From Streptomyces olivochromogenes (GTDB taxonomy: Bacteria > Actinomycetota > Actinomycetes > Streptomycetales > Streptomycetaceae): a DNA stretch of 64,000 nucleotides. Shown here in pieces: positions 45,186 to 53,475 of the stretch (the stretch's first letter is position 1; each line of letters opens with the position of its first letter). The notes beneath the pieces are model-generated. The model was not told the origin of the DNA and made no database searches. It saw nothing but the letters and a program-made list of their open reading frames with translations. The position numbers and the translations under genes were made by a program. The DNA lies in the NCBI RefSeq assembly GCF_021538895.1, contig NZ_JADDRL010000032.1, forward strand, positions 23,081-87,080. The letters run 5' to 3'.

Positions 45186-45655
45186 TCAGGGTGATCAGAT
45201 TCGGACAGGTTGCCGACGGGACTTCCGGGCATGAGAGCGGAGGAGCAAGTCTTGTGCACGGCGCAAGGGCTCCGCGCGCATGCCCCACTTCCTCCTCCTG
45301 GCGCTCAGGATATGGCGTGTACGCGACTGCCGCGCAGCGTGGATCGACTTGAACAGGGCAAACCATGGCGTTTCCATGGACTCTTCGCCTCATCCGCAAA
45401 TGATCCCCACGCACGATCAGTTACGCGGTGACGTCGGCACCTCTGTTGGACTGGAGGCGAGCCGTGCCCGAGCCAGCATGGGCTCGACCGGGGGCGTAAG
45501 AGTCAGCAGGGTCCCACTGTGCTGTGTTATTCGGGGAGTGAGGCGCGGCAACACTCACGCGAGACCCCGGCCAGCGCCGGATGGCTCCCGGGAAGGGACT
45601 GTCCTAGGCCGCTGCTAGCGTGCCTCCCTCAACGTGATCACGAAAGGGGGCCCCG
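45186..45655. other. Spacer between DUF4333 and Imm49 genes
   Basis: No recognisable gene on either strand in 470 bp. Promoters of the two flanking divergent genes should lie here; no inverted repeats stood out. Confidence 0.3.
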
Positions 45656-46612
45656 ATGCAGGAAGTGATGCGTCATACGGTCAGTGACCAGCGTATTTCC
45701 CAGGCGCTCGACGACATCTCGCGCCGCACGAGGCGGCGGTGGCATTGGATGCGGTACGACGACCCGTCCCCGGAGAAGATGAAGGAGATGTGCGACGAGC
45801 TCCTTGAGCACGTCGCAGCCCGGACCGTGGAGGACCCTGACCTTCAGGACCAGGTGGTGGGCACGGTGTTGCGGACCGCGGCGGAGTGCTCCCTGGGGGT
45901 GCTGAGCGTGGGCTGCTTCCCGGACGGCGACCAGGAGATCCTCTTCCCCCTGATCGGTGAACAGCTGACCAGCGAGACCATCGCGTTCGAATGCGTCGTC
46001 GAGCAGGCGCCCACGGCGCAGACGTGGCTCGACGCATTCAATCTGTGCCTGGTCAGCGGCCTGGTGTGGGACTGGCAGCGGGTGATCGGTCTGCTGCTGC
46101 GGGGCGATTACGCTCCCGCGATCCGTGACGGGGTGCCCTACTCGAAGCTGACTTCGACGTCGCACTCGGCTGATCTCGCGGCGATGGACGCCCTGTGCGG
46201 CTACCTGACCGAGGAGAGCGGACATCTGCCCCGCGACTGGCCCACCGTGACCTTGCGCAAGCCGGACGCCGGCGAGCGGGCCGAGGCAGCCCGCCGGCTC
46301 GACACCGTCGGCGCCCTGACACCGGACCAGCGTCTCCTTCGGGTACTCCTCAACGACGACCAGCATGCCTTCGAACAGGCCCTAGTCGACCACCTCGTCG
46401 ACCACCGGGACAGCGTGGGAGCCGATCCCACTCCCAGGACGCTGCTGCCGGTGGGCATCCTTGCCGTGTCCGTGCTGGCCGTCCAGGTACACGGGTGGGA
46501 GCTCGGCGTCCGCTCCGGATACCTCCCGCACGCCCTGCTCGGCACCCGTGAGGCACTACAGCGCGCGGCGGAAGTCGGCAACAACGAGTTGGGCTACTGG
46601 AGCGCCAGGTAG
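45656..46612 (+). CDS. Immunity 49 (Imm49) family protein
   Basis: 318 residues, mostly helical, soluble. ALDDISRRTRRRWHWMRYDD, ECSLGVLSVGCFPDGDQEIL, WLDAFNLCLVSGLVWDWQRV, LLRGDYAPAIRDGVPYS, LTPDQRLLRVLLNDDQHAFE and VHGWELGVRSGYLP are the recurrent blocks of Imm49 proteins. These accompany polymorphic toxin loci as immunity factors and are often carried as orphans in Streptomyces. No toxin gene lies next to it. AAAGGGGG stands just before the ATG. Confidence 0.85.
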   Translation: MQEVMRHTVSDQRISQALDDISRRTRRRWHWMRYDDPSPEKMKEMCDELLEHVAARTVEDPDLQDQVVGTVLRTAAECSLGVLSVGCFPDGDQEILFPLIGEQLTSETIAFECVVEQAPTAQTWLDAFNLCLVSGLVWDWQRVIGLLLRGDYAPAIRDGVPYSKLTSTSHSADLAAMDALCGYLTEESGHLPRDWPTVTLRKPDAGERAEAARRLDTVGALTPDQRLLRVLLNDDQHAFEQALVDHLVDHRDSVGADPTPRTLLPVGILAVSVLAVQVHGWELGVRSGYLPHALLGTREALQRAAEVGNNELGYWSAR

Positions 46613-47035
46613 CCGATCGTCCTGCCGGTCCGGGGGCCTTGGCTACACCGGCTGGGGAAGCGGCACACCTGGCACGTACTCGACCGAAGGCTTTGGCGCT
46701 ACGTCGCTGTTCGCCTCCAGAATGAGGCTGCCCGTGCCTGCCGCGGTTACTGGCGAGGAACTCTGTCCGCGATGCAGCGTATTGGGGGTGTGCTGGCGAG
46801 CTGCGCTGAACAGCCGACGGTGGGGCGGTGGTGGGGTCCGTCGGCACCGGCCTTGGCAGTCGCGTTACGGCGGTTGGCAAGGACGACGTCGAGGTACTGC
46901 CCCGCACTCGGCCCCGCCCGTTGCGCTTGCGGAGTCGGTATTTCCCCATTTCCCCCAGTCCCCGACGAACTGCCATTTCTGGCCAGGCTCTATGCAGTCC
47001 CACTGCAGGGGGGCCTGTCCCGCGGGGTGGTGTAG
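46613..47035. other. Remnant-rich spacer
   Basis: The minus strand has pieces that look coding in mixed frames (GQKWQFVGDWGKWGNTDSAS near 46960), but no family, start or continuous frame. No RNA or repeat is seen. Confidence 0.3.
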
Positions 47036-47228
47036 TCACGGCAGCTGTCTCGGTTCCGGTTGTGGGGCGATCTGCGGTTCGGGGTCGAGTTCGGTTGGTT
47101 TGGTGGTGAAGAGTTCGGTCATGGAGGCTTCGGAGAGGTAGCGGCGGTCGAAGACCTGCCACTCGTCGTGGCGTTCGGCCGGCACGGCGGCGGCGAGCCG
47201 GTCCAGGGCGGTGGGATTGGGGAAGACC
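47036..47228 (-). pseudogene. C-terminal fragment of an IS256/mutator-type transposase
   Basis: The frame VFPNPTALDRLAAAVPAERH, DEWQVFDRRYLSEASMTELF runs to a stop at 47036. The pattern FPN...RL...DEWxxxxRRY is the usual end of mutator (IS256) transposases. The catalytic core is missing; upstream sequence turns into a plus-strand membrane-protein scrap. Confidence 0.5.
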
Positions 47229-47234
47229 TGGGCT

Positions 47235-47459
47235 GCTCGCTTCCCTTCGCTGGCGCTGGTTCGCGATCTACGCCGGCAGGATCCTGTTCTGGGCGCTGAT
47301 CATCACAGTCGCCGTGCAGCTCTTCCGCTCCCTCAACCGGCCCCAGGAGCACACTCACACCCCGACCACGCACTGCACGCCGTACCCCTCACCAAACCCT
47401 GAAACCCGCAGGCCGCACCGGTCGCGGCCCCTCCCCTCCTGCGAAGGAGGCCGGTCATG
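47235..47459 (+). pseudogene. Fragment of a small membrane protein gene
   Basis: A plus-strand frame reads RWRWFAIYAGRILFWALIIT VAVQLFRSL (one clear transmembrane helix) and ends at TGA 47459 after a polar tail. No start codon is present in this stretch, so the 5' end is lost. The stop overlaps the ATG of the next ORF. Confidence 0.45.
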
Positions 47460-47762
47460 AACGATCGCAACTTCGGCCTGTTCGCCTGGGACGGATCTGT
47501 GACCGCGACGGGCCACGGGTGGCCCGTCGCGGTGGCTGACGTAAGCCGGGCTCACGGACGGAGACGGTTTGCTGCTGGGCCGCACGGTCTGATGGCCGGG
47601 CAAGCCGTCGTTGCCTTGTTCTCGGCCAGTGCCGTGACACCCGTCCATGAATGGAGTTCATGCGCATGTGATGACTTGAAGAGTTCTTCATTTTGTGGGC
47701 GCACGTCACCCCGGCTCTGGGCGGGCTATACCTCGAGTTGCTCCTCCACCTTCTTGAGTTGA
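47457..47762 (+). CDS. Small ORF with a very strong ribosome binding site, possibly decayed
   Basis: ATG 47457 overlaps the preceding TGA and has GAAGGAGG at 47443-47450, six bases upstream, one of the best Shine-Dalgarno matches in the window. The first 25 codons look coding (NDRNFGLFAWDGSVTATGHG), then codon use decays and the frame runs antisense into the roadblock gene. It may be the start of a lost plasmid- or phage-type gene. Confidence 0.3.
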   Translation: MNDRNFGLFAWDGSVTATGHGWPVAVADVSRAHGRRRFAAGPHGLMAGQAVVALFSASAVTPVHEWSSCACDDLKSSSFCGRTSPRLWAGYTSSCSSTFLS

Positions 47763-48100
47763 TGGCGGGCCATCGCCAGGTTCGAGCGGGCCTTGTCGAG
47801 CACCAGGTAGAGGAACAGCCCGTTCCCACTGCGGCCGGCGACCAGCCGGATGAGGTGGTACTGCTTCTCCAGGGTGATCAGGATGTCCTCGACCTGGCCC
47901 TTGAGGCCCAGATGTTCCATGGTGCGTACCTCGGAGCGGATGACATCCGTGTTCCCCGCCGCAGCCACCGTCAGGTCCAGGTCCTTGCCGCCGCCCAGGG
48001 CGCCGAGGGCCATGCCGCTGGTGTAGTCGACGACTGCCGCGCCCAGTGCCCCGTCGACTCCCGTCATGATCTCTTTCAATGACACTTCCACACTCGTCAT
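47726..48100 (-). CDS. Roadblock/LC7 domain protein
   Basis: 124 residues from ATG 48100, with AAGGGGA eight bases upstream. The single alpha/beta roadblock domain (IMTGVDGALGAAVVDYTSGM, DVIRSEVRTMEHLGL, ILITLEKQYHLIRLVAG, LFLYLVLDKARSNLAMARHQ) resembles the proteins encoded in Streptomyces conservons beside small GTPases and DUF742 proteins. Here it stands alone. It lies divergent from YjdM. Likely a regulator or scaffold for a GTPase elsewhere. Confidence 0.87.
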   Translation of the reverse strand: MTSVEVSLKEIMTGVDGALGAAVVDYTSGMALGALGGGKDLDLTVAAAGNTDVIRSEVRTMEHLGLKGQVEDILITLEKQYHLIRLVAGRSGNGLFLYLVLDKARSNLAMARHQLKKVEEQLEV

Positions 48101-48380
48101 CGGAGAAATTCCCCTTCGATTGTCGGTGGCAGCGGGCCGCGGGTTCCGGGCCCGCCCTCGTGGCCGCACCGTAGGCTTGCGGATCCGGCGCCAGTGGATC
48201 CTCTCCGCAGGTGACAGACAATGATCGATAGTGGACACGCAAGGGTCTCCTGATGGTCAGGGTTGACGCGCAGGCCTGCGAATCGGCGTCCGCTGAGCCA
48301 TCGCAGAGGGCCGCGGTGTTGGCATCTCCGTGCCCGGTCGGAGGGAAGGTTCACGTTCTGTGGCCGGATACGCTGACGGG

Positions 48381-48740
48381 ATGATCGAGAATCTTCCTCC
48401 TTGCCCGAAGTGCTCATGCGAGTACACCTACGAGATGAACGCCCTGGTGGTGTGCCCGGAGTGCGGCCACGAGTGGGTCCCGGCCGAGGCTGGCGCGGAG
48501 GCCGGCGGCCTCGCCGCAGAGCGGATCGTCAAGGACGCCGTGGGCAATGTGCTCCGTGACGGCGACACCGTGGTGGTCGTGAAGGCACTCAAGGTCAAGG
48601 GCAGCTCTTCCGGGATCAAGGCTGGAACCAAGGTGCGCAACATCCGTCTGGTCGACGGGGTCGATGGCCATGACATTGACTGCAGGGTCGACGGCTTCGG
48701 AGCGATGCAGCTCAAGTCGAGCGTGGTCAAGAAGGCCTGA
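48381..48740 (+). CDS. yjdM: YjdM/PhnA zinc-ribbon protein
   Basis: 119 residues. The N-terminal zinc ribbon has two CxxC/CxEC pairs (PPCPKCSCEYTYEMNALVVC and PECGHEW). The C-terminal domain reads VKDAVGNVLRDGDTVVVVKA, LKVKGSSSGIKAGTKVRNIR and MQLKSSVVKKA, diagnostic of the PhnA/YjdM family. Despite the old name, the protein is not shown to act in phosphonate breakdown; its role is unclear. An insertion of about 10 Ala/Gly/Glu residues separates the domains. Confidence 0.9.
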   Translation: MIENLPPCPKCSCEYTYEMNALVVCPECGHEWVPAEAGAEAGGLAAERIVKDAVGNVLRDGDTVVVVKALKVKGSSSGIKAGTKVRNIRLVDGVDGHDIDCRVDGFGAMQLKSSVVKKA

Positions 48741-48789
48741 CGCCGGTCGGGGCCCCATGCGGGACTCGACGGGGGAGCGACAGGATGCG

Positions 48790-48811
48790 TAATTGCGAAA
48801 GTTCGCAATTA
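48790..48811. promoter_or_regulatory. ArsR-type operator 1 (perfect palindrome)
   Basis: A 22-bp palindrome, TAATTGCGAA-AG-TTCGCAATTA, sits upstream of the ArsR-SulP operon, with a TAGATACT-type -10-like segment just downstream (48814-48821). A related 22-mer precedes the second ArsR gene (17 of 22 positions identical). Confidence 0.8.
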
Positions 48812-48905
48812 GTTAGATACTGTATTGGCTGTGCCTGCAGGTAGCCGCTGACACAGTTCTTCGCGTTCGCCCCCTGGTGGGGTTCTGTAGGGAAGCCGAG
48901 GGGTC

Positions 48906-49247
48906 GTGTCCGTTCCGCTGTATCAGGCCAAGGCCGACTTCTTCCGGATGCTGGGGCATCCCGTGCGGATACGGGTGCTGGAGTTGCTGCAGGACGGACC
49001 GATGCCGGTGCGGGAGCTGCTGGCCGCCATCGAGGTGGAGCCTGCTGGCCTGTCGCAGCAGCTGGCGGTATTGCGCCGCTCAGGAATCGTCACCGCGGTG
49101 CGGGAGGGCTCGACGGTTGTCTACGAGCTGGCCGGCGGGGATGTGGCGGACCTTATGAAGGCCGCGCGGCGCATCCTGACGGAGATGCTGGCGGGTCGGA
49201 ACGAACTGCTGGTCGAGCTGCGGGAATCTGAGGTCGTCGCCCCGTGA
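48906..49247 (+). CDS. ArsR-family regulator (no cysteine)
   Basis: 113 residues from GTG 48906. Winged HTH: LGHPVRIRVLELLQDGPMPV, LLAAIEVEPAGLSQQLAVLR, then the beta-wing IVTAVREGSTVVYELA. There is no Cys at all, so classical thiol metal or persulfide sensing is excluded; the signal is unknown. It is the first gene of a unit with SulP, a PPOX-type protein and an RsbW-like kinase (GTGA overlap with SulP), and presumably binds the palindrome at 48790-48811. Confidence 0.9.
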   Translation: MSVPLYQAKADFFRMLGHPVRIRVLELLQDGPMPVRELLAAIEVEPAGLSQQLAVLRRSGIVTAVREGSTVVYELAGGDVADLMKAARRILTEMLAGRNELLVELRESEVVAP

Positions 49248-50968
49248 CCTCGGCATTCGGCCGGGTACTGACTCGGATCATGGCGTTGCTGCCCGGCCGC
49301 GCCGACCTCGCGGAGATCCGGCGCGACCCGCGCCGGGACCTGCTCGCCGGTCTGACCGTGGCGATCGTGGCGCTGCCCCTTGCGCTCGGCTTCGGCGTCT
49401 CCTCCGGGCTGGGTGCCGAGGCGGGCCTGGCGACCGCCGTGGTCGCGGGCGCGCTCGCCGCGGTCTTCGGTGGATCCAGCCTGCAGGTTTCCGGTCCGAC
49501 CGGTGCCATGACGGTCGTACTGGTGCCCATTGTCGGGGAGTACGGGCCGTCAGGAGTGCTGACCGTCGGGCTGATGGCGGGCGTGATGCTTGTCGGCCTG
49601 GCGGTGCTACGGGCGGGAAAGTACATGCAGTACGTACCTGCCCCGGTGGTCGAGGGCTTCACTCTCGGGATCGCCTGCGTGATCGGCCTGCAGCAGATCC
49701 CCAACGCGCTGGGTGTGTCCAAGCCGGAAGGCGACCGGGTGCTGGTGGTGACCTGGCAGGCTCTGGAGGAGTTTGCGAAGGCCCCGAACTGGACGGCGGC
49801 CGGCTTGGCCGCTTCGGTGGCAGTGGTCATGCTGGCCGGGGCCCGGTGGCGGCCGACCGTGCCGTTCTCGATCGTCGCTGTGATCGCGGCGACGACCGTG
49901 GCGCAGGTAGCCCACATGGACGAGGCGAAGCCCATCGGCGTTCTTCCGGCGGGACTGCCGCTGCCGTCATTGTCCTTCCTCGACCTCGGTTCGGTGGGAA
50001 CACTGCTCCCTCCTGCTGTGGCGGTCGCGGCCCTTGCCGCCCTGGAGTCCCTGCTGTCAGCTTCGGTCGCGGATGGCATGACGGTGGGGCAGAAGCACGA
50101 CCCGGACCGGGAGCTGTTCGGGCAGGGCCTGGCCAACATCGCCGCCCCCCTGTTCGGGGGCGTGCCCGCGACGGGCGCCATCGCGCGTACCGCCGTGAAC
50201 GTACGCTCGGGCGCAGGCTCCCGCCTTGCCGCACTCACCCACGCCACCGTTCTCGCCGTGATCGTCTTCGCGGCGGCGCCTCTCGTCTCCCGGATCCCAT
50301 TGGCGGCGCTCGCCGGTGTCCTGCTGGCCACTGCAATCCGCATGATCGAGGTCGGCTCGCTGAGGGCCATGGCGAAGGCGACCCGTTCCGACGCCGTCAC
50401 CCTTGTGCTGACTGCCGTGGCGACGCTGGCCCTGGACCTCGTGTACGCGGTCATCATCGGCCTTGCCGTGGCCGGAGCCCTCGCCCTGCGCGCGGTGGCC
50501 AAACAGGCCCGCCTCGACCAGGTGCCCCTCGACCGTGGCGACCACAGCGCCGAGGAACACGCGCTGTTGATGCAGCACATCGTGGCCTACCGCATCGACG
50601 GCCCGCTGTTCTTCGCCGCCGCCCACCGCTTCCTGCTGGAGCTCACCGAAGTCGCCGACGTCCGCGTCGTCATCCTGCGCATGTCCCGCATCTCCACCAT
50701 GGACGCCACCGGCGCTCTGGTTCTCAAAGACGCGGTGGAGAAGCTGCATCGGCGCGGCATCCTTGTGTTGGCGTCCGGCATACGCCCCGGTCAGCGTCAG
50801 GTCCTCGACTCCGTCGGCGCGCTTCAGTCGCTGCGCGACGAGGACCGCGACTACGCCACCACCCCCGACGCCATCCGGGCTGCCCGTGACCACCTGGAAC
50901 GCTTTGGGCTCCTGTCCGCCCTTCGCACGCAGAAGCCCCGAACCTTCGATGAGGGAGCGCTGCGATGA
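49244..50968 (+). CDS. SulP-family anion transporter with STAS domain
   Basis: 574 residues from the GTG overlapping the ArsR stop. DLLAGLTVAIVALPLALGFG, GGSSLQVSGPTGAMTVVLVP and GVPATGAIARTAVNVRSGA are SulP transmembrane-core motifs (about 10-14 segments). The C-terminal STAS domain (YRIDGPLFFAAAHRFLLEL, VVILRMSRISTMDATGALVL) completes the architecture. Such carriers import sulfate or bicarbonate or related anions. Control by a metal-independent ArsR protein is unusual for a sulfate carrier. Confidence 0.92.
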   Translation: MTSAFGRVLTRIMALLPGRADLAEIRRDPRRDLLAGLTVAIVALPLALGFGVSSGLGAEAGLATAVVAGALAAVFGGSSLQVSGPTGAMTVVLVPIVGEYGPSGVLTVGLMAGVMLVGLAVLRAGKYMQYVPAPVVEGFTLGIACVIGLQQIPNALGVSKPEGDRVLVVTWQALEEFAKAPNWTAAGLAASVAVVMLAGARWRPTVPFSIVAVIAATTVAQVAHMDEAKPIGVLPAGLPLPSLSFLDLGSVGTLLPPAVAVAALAALESLLSASVADGMTVGQKHDPDRELFGQGLANIAAPLFGGVPATGAIARTAVNVRSGAGSRLAALTHATVLAVIVFAAAPLVSRIPLAALAGVLLATAIRMIEVGSLRAMAKATRSDAVTLVLTAVATLALDLVYAVIIGLAVAGALALRAVAKQARLDQVPLDRGDHSAEEHALLMQHIVAYRIDGPLFFAAAHRFLLELTEVADVRVVILRMSRISTMDATGALVLKDAVEKLHRRGILVLASGIRPGQRQVLDSVGALQSLRDEDRDYATTPDAIRAARDHLERFGLLSALRTQKPRTFDEGALR

Positions 50969-51372
50969 GCACTGTCCCCGCCGCTCTGCGGATGGTCGAG
51001 GTCTCCGGTGCCGAGGCCCTGTGGCTGCTGGAGGGCAGCAGCCACGGCCGCCTGGTGTACGTACAACGGGACCAGACCGTCATCCGGCCGGCCCGACACG
51101 TCTGGGAACACGGACGCCTGGTCGTCCGCACACCGGCCCCGGCCGCGGCGATGCCGTCGACGGCGACCTACCACGTGGACGAGATCCGTGCCGTGCCCGG
51201 CACCGGCTGGACGGTCACCGCCTCTGGACCGGCCGAAGTGATCACGGACCCCCACGAGGCCGCCCACTATCGGCGCACCCTGACCGGCTGGACGCACGGC
51301 CCGCACGACACCCTGCTGCGCCTGCACCTCAAGACTGTCGCGGGTTTCCGTCTCGGCCGCGCGGAGGCGTGA
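50965..51372 (+). CDS. PPOX/pyridoxamine 5'-phosphate oxidase-like protein
   Basis: 135 residues. The split beta-barrel pattern (GSSHGRLVYVQRDQTVIRPA, VVRTPAP, VTASGPAEVITDPHEAAHYR, LRLHLKTVAGFRLG) matches the small flavin- or F420-binding PPOX-fold proteins abundant in actinobacteria. Catalytic role is unknown. Its ATG overlaps the SulP stop (ATGA), and it is followed directly by the RsbW-like gene. Confidence 0.8.
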   Translation: MSTVPAALRMVEVSGAEALWLLEGSSHGRLVYVQRDQTVIRPARHVWEHGRLVVRTPAPAAAMPSTATYHVDEIRAVPGTGWTVTASGPAEVITDPHEAAHYRRTLTGWTHGPHDTLLRLHLKTVAGFRLGRAEA

Positions 51373-51801
51373 GTGATGTCGACACAGCTGGAAGCCCTGC
51401 CCTACCGGCACGTGCTCACCCTGCCCGCCGAACCGTCCGCCGTCCGGATGGCCCGTGAGACAGCTGAGCAGGCGCTGGTCGAGTGGGGGATCGGGCTGCG
51501 CCACCCCACGGTGGACCCGGCCCTGCTGATCCTCGCCGAACTGGTCACCAACAGCGTTCGGCACGCCGCCGAGCTTTCCCCGCAGGTCACGGTGATCTAC
51601 GCGGCAGGCTCGGACTGCCTGGCCCTGGCCGTCCACGACCGCCACCCGTACCAGCCCTCGCTGTACGGAGCCGTTACGGGCAATGGGACGGGTGGCCTTG
51701 CGACCGTCATGGAGCTCACGCTCGCCCTGGGCGGTACCGCGGTGGTCCGTGCAGATGCCGACGGCGGCGGCAAAAGCGTCTGGATCACCCTCCCGCTCTG
51801 A
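51373..51801 (+). CDS. RsbW-like anti-sigma factor ATPase (HATPase_c)
   Basis: 142 residues (GTG 51373 or ATG 51376). The GHKL fold is clear: ILAELVTNSVRHA is the N-box, LALAVHDRHPYQPSL the G1 region, and GTGGLATVMELTLALGG the G2 loop, with a final KSVWITLPL strand. Proteins of this size in Streptomyces are anti-sigma or SpoIIAB-like kinases that act on STAS antagonists. A decayed STAS gene lies next downstream, so its partner has apparently been lost. Confidence 0.88.
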   Translation: MMSTQLEALPYRHVLTLPAEPSAVRMARETAEQALVEWGIGLRHPTVDPALLILAELVTNSVRHAAELSPQVTVIYAAGSDCLALAVHDRHPYQPSLYGAVTGNGTGGLATVMELTLALGGTAVVRADADGGGKSVWITLPL

Positions 51802-51829
51802 TTCTTGCTTCTTCGGCCAGCAACCTGAG

Positions 51830-52115
51830 CAGGGAAGTGCACCACACCGCCGAGGACCATTTCGGCGTCTTATCCGTCGCCGGATACCTGGGCTGTGATG
51901 GGGACCGGCACGGTCGGCGGCTGGGTGCTGGCGCGCGGCACCGGCCCGGTCGTGCTCGACCTGGCCGACTTGCGCAGCTGGTCGACGCCAGGGGCAGCCA
52001 GCGATCGCCGAGGCTGCCCGGCGCCGTGGCGCACGACAGGATTGCCGGCTGGAGATCAGGCAGGTGGGTGCAGGCGGGTGACCCCTTCGGCCAGCCCCGA
52101 GCCAAGGCACCGTCG
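51830..52115 (+). pseudogene. STAS-domain anti-sigma antagonist, multiply frameshifted
   Basis: Across three frames: HTAEDHFGVLSVAGYLG, then WVLARGTGPVVLDLADLRSW, then QGQPAIAEAARRRG and CRLEIRQV. Together they spell a STAS antagonist (strand-helix order with LDLADL before the usual phosphorylatable Ser). At least two indels separate the pieces. Confidence 0.65.
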
Positions 52116-52259
52116 CCGGCCCGTAGAGCCCGACGGTGTACTCATCTTCCTGGTCTTGGCGGCGACGCTCACCGCGGGTTTCATGCGACACGGGACCCTG
52201 GATACCCCGGTCACCCATCGTGGGCCTTGCTGCTCTGCCCGCCGCCCGCTGTGTGTGGG
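52116..52259. other. Short spacer after the STAS remnant
   Basis: No gene recognised; it separates the STAS remnant from the minus-strand zinc-ribbon remnant. Confidence 0.3.
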
Positions 52260-52444
52260 TCAGTCGTCAGCGGGGCCCGGCATTGGCTCATCGGGCTGGG
52301 CGCCCAGAGACAGCTTCAGCAGCCGGGCGTTGCCGCACCGGGGACAGGTGCCGTCCGGGCCCAGGGCAGCGGATCGGCATGGAGACGGCAGGTAGAACAT
52401 TTGTTCCATGTGGCGCCGGTGTCGCGCAGCGGGACGATCTTCAC
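52260..52444 (-). pseudogene. Small zinc-ribbon protein, frameshifted
   Basis: From a GTG at 52444 one frame reads KIVPLRDTGATWNKCSTCRL. After a shift near 52370 another frame reads GPDGTCPRCGNARLLKLSLG to the stop at 52260. The two CxxC pairs would form one zinc ribbon if joined. The start lies back-to-back with the second ArsR operator, so this gene may have been divergently controlled. Confidence 0.4.
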
Positions 52445-52465
52445 GCACAACCTCCCACACCGTTG

Positions 52466-52487
52466 TAGTTGCGAAAAAGTGCAATTA
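52466..52487. promoter_or_regulatory. ArsR-type operator 2
   Basis: TAGTTGCGAA-AAAGTGCAATTA is an imperfect version of the 22-bp palindrome at 48790-48811, conserved mainly in the outer arms TA-TTGC and GCAATTA, with a GGTATC -10-like sequence just downstream. Confidence 0.7.
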
Positions 52488-52652
52488 ATAAGGTATCTGC
52501 CGGTGGGCCGTGGCACTCGTCCTCAGCATGGATTCGGTCTGGCCAAGAACGCACGCGAGGATAGGCCGCATGGTGTCGATGAATGGATTGATGCGCTGCG
52601 CTGAAGCCCGGCCGACCGGGGCTCGCTGCTGCACCCGGGAGGCGATGCCACG

Positions 52653-53003
52653 GTGAGTACGCCGCTGTATCAGCTGAAGGCCGAGTTCTTCAAAACCCTC
52701 GGCCATCCGGCCCGCATCCGTGTCCTGGAACTGCTGAGTGAACGCGAGCATGCGGTGTCGGAGATGCTGCCCGAGGTGGGCATCGAGCCCGCGCACCTCT
52801 CGCAACAGCTGGCCGTGCTGCGACGAGCGAATCTCGTCAGGACACGCAAGGAAGGCTTGAACGTGTACTACTCGCTGGCCAGCCCGCAGGTTGCGGAACT
52901 GCTCCGCGTAGCCCGCACGATCCTGTCCGGGGTACTGGCCGACCAGGTCGAACTCCTCGCCGACCTACAGGCCACCCAGAAGCAGGTGAGGCCGCCGTCG
53001 TAG
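52653..53003 (+). CDS. ArsR-family regulator, paralogue of the SulP-linked one
   Basis: 116 residues from GTG 52653. LGHPARIRVLELLSEREHAV, LPEVGIEPAHLSQQLAVLRR and the wing LVRTRKEGLNVYYSLASPQV align along the full length with the ArsR protein at 48906, and again there is no Cys. It is monocistronic, behind its own operator. Cross-regulation of the two loci is likely given the shared site. Confidence 0.9.
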   Translation: MSTPLYQLKAEFFKTLGHPARIRVLELLSEREHAVSEMLPEVGIEPAHLSQQLAVLRRANLVRTRKEGLNVYYSLASPQVAELLRVARTILSGVLADQVELLADLQATQKQVRPPS

Positions 53004-53084
53004 TGACGGCGTTCGTCTTGGCGGCAGCGGGGGCGGCGTGCATCGGTCTGGAAGATCTCGTCCGCACCGACACCGCGGGATACT

Positions 53085-53421
53085 GGAGGGCGTACTTGTC
53101 ACCGAACGGCAGGGCACCGTCGGTCAGGCCGCGTGGGAGGAATCGCCGGCGATCGTCGTTGTCGAGCACGTCTTGGGGTGCCTGGGGCGGGCTGGAGGGG
53201 ACGGTCAGTTCGCGGGTGAGCGTGCGGCTCGTGGTCCATTTCAGGAAGTAGCGGATCAGGTAGCGCCGCTGGCTGCTGGCCTCGGCGATCCAGTGGTCGG
53301 TGTGCTCCTGGGTGAGGTCGGCGAGAGCCAGGCCTGGTTGACTTGGCCGGATCCGGCTGACGAGGGCAGGAAGGACCGATACCCGATGCTGGGGGCCCTG
53401 CGGGCCGTGTCGGCTTCGCAC
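53085..53421 (-). pseudogene. Tyrosine recombinase (integrase) fragment
   Basis: The reading LADLTQEHTDHWIAEASSQR, RYLIRYFLKWTTSRTLTREL and PQAPQDVLDNDDRRRF is the SAM-like/core N-terminal segment of Streptomyces XerC-type integrases. The catalytic C-terminus (R..H..R..Y) is missing; the sequence breaks at GDKYAL where it meets the ArsR downstream region. Confidence 0.55.
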
Positions 53422-53475
53422 CGGTGTGCTTTGCGGTGGTCAGTAGGCGGCGCCCCCCACGCCACGAGGGGAAGG

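Noticed and set aside
49153..50580. 475-codon minus-strand frame under SulP
   Set aside because: Ser/Thr/Ala-rich shadow of a membrane protein gene.
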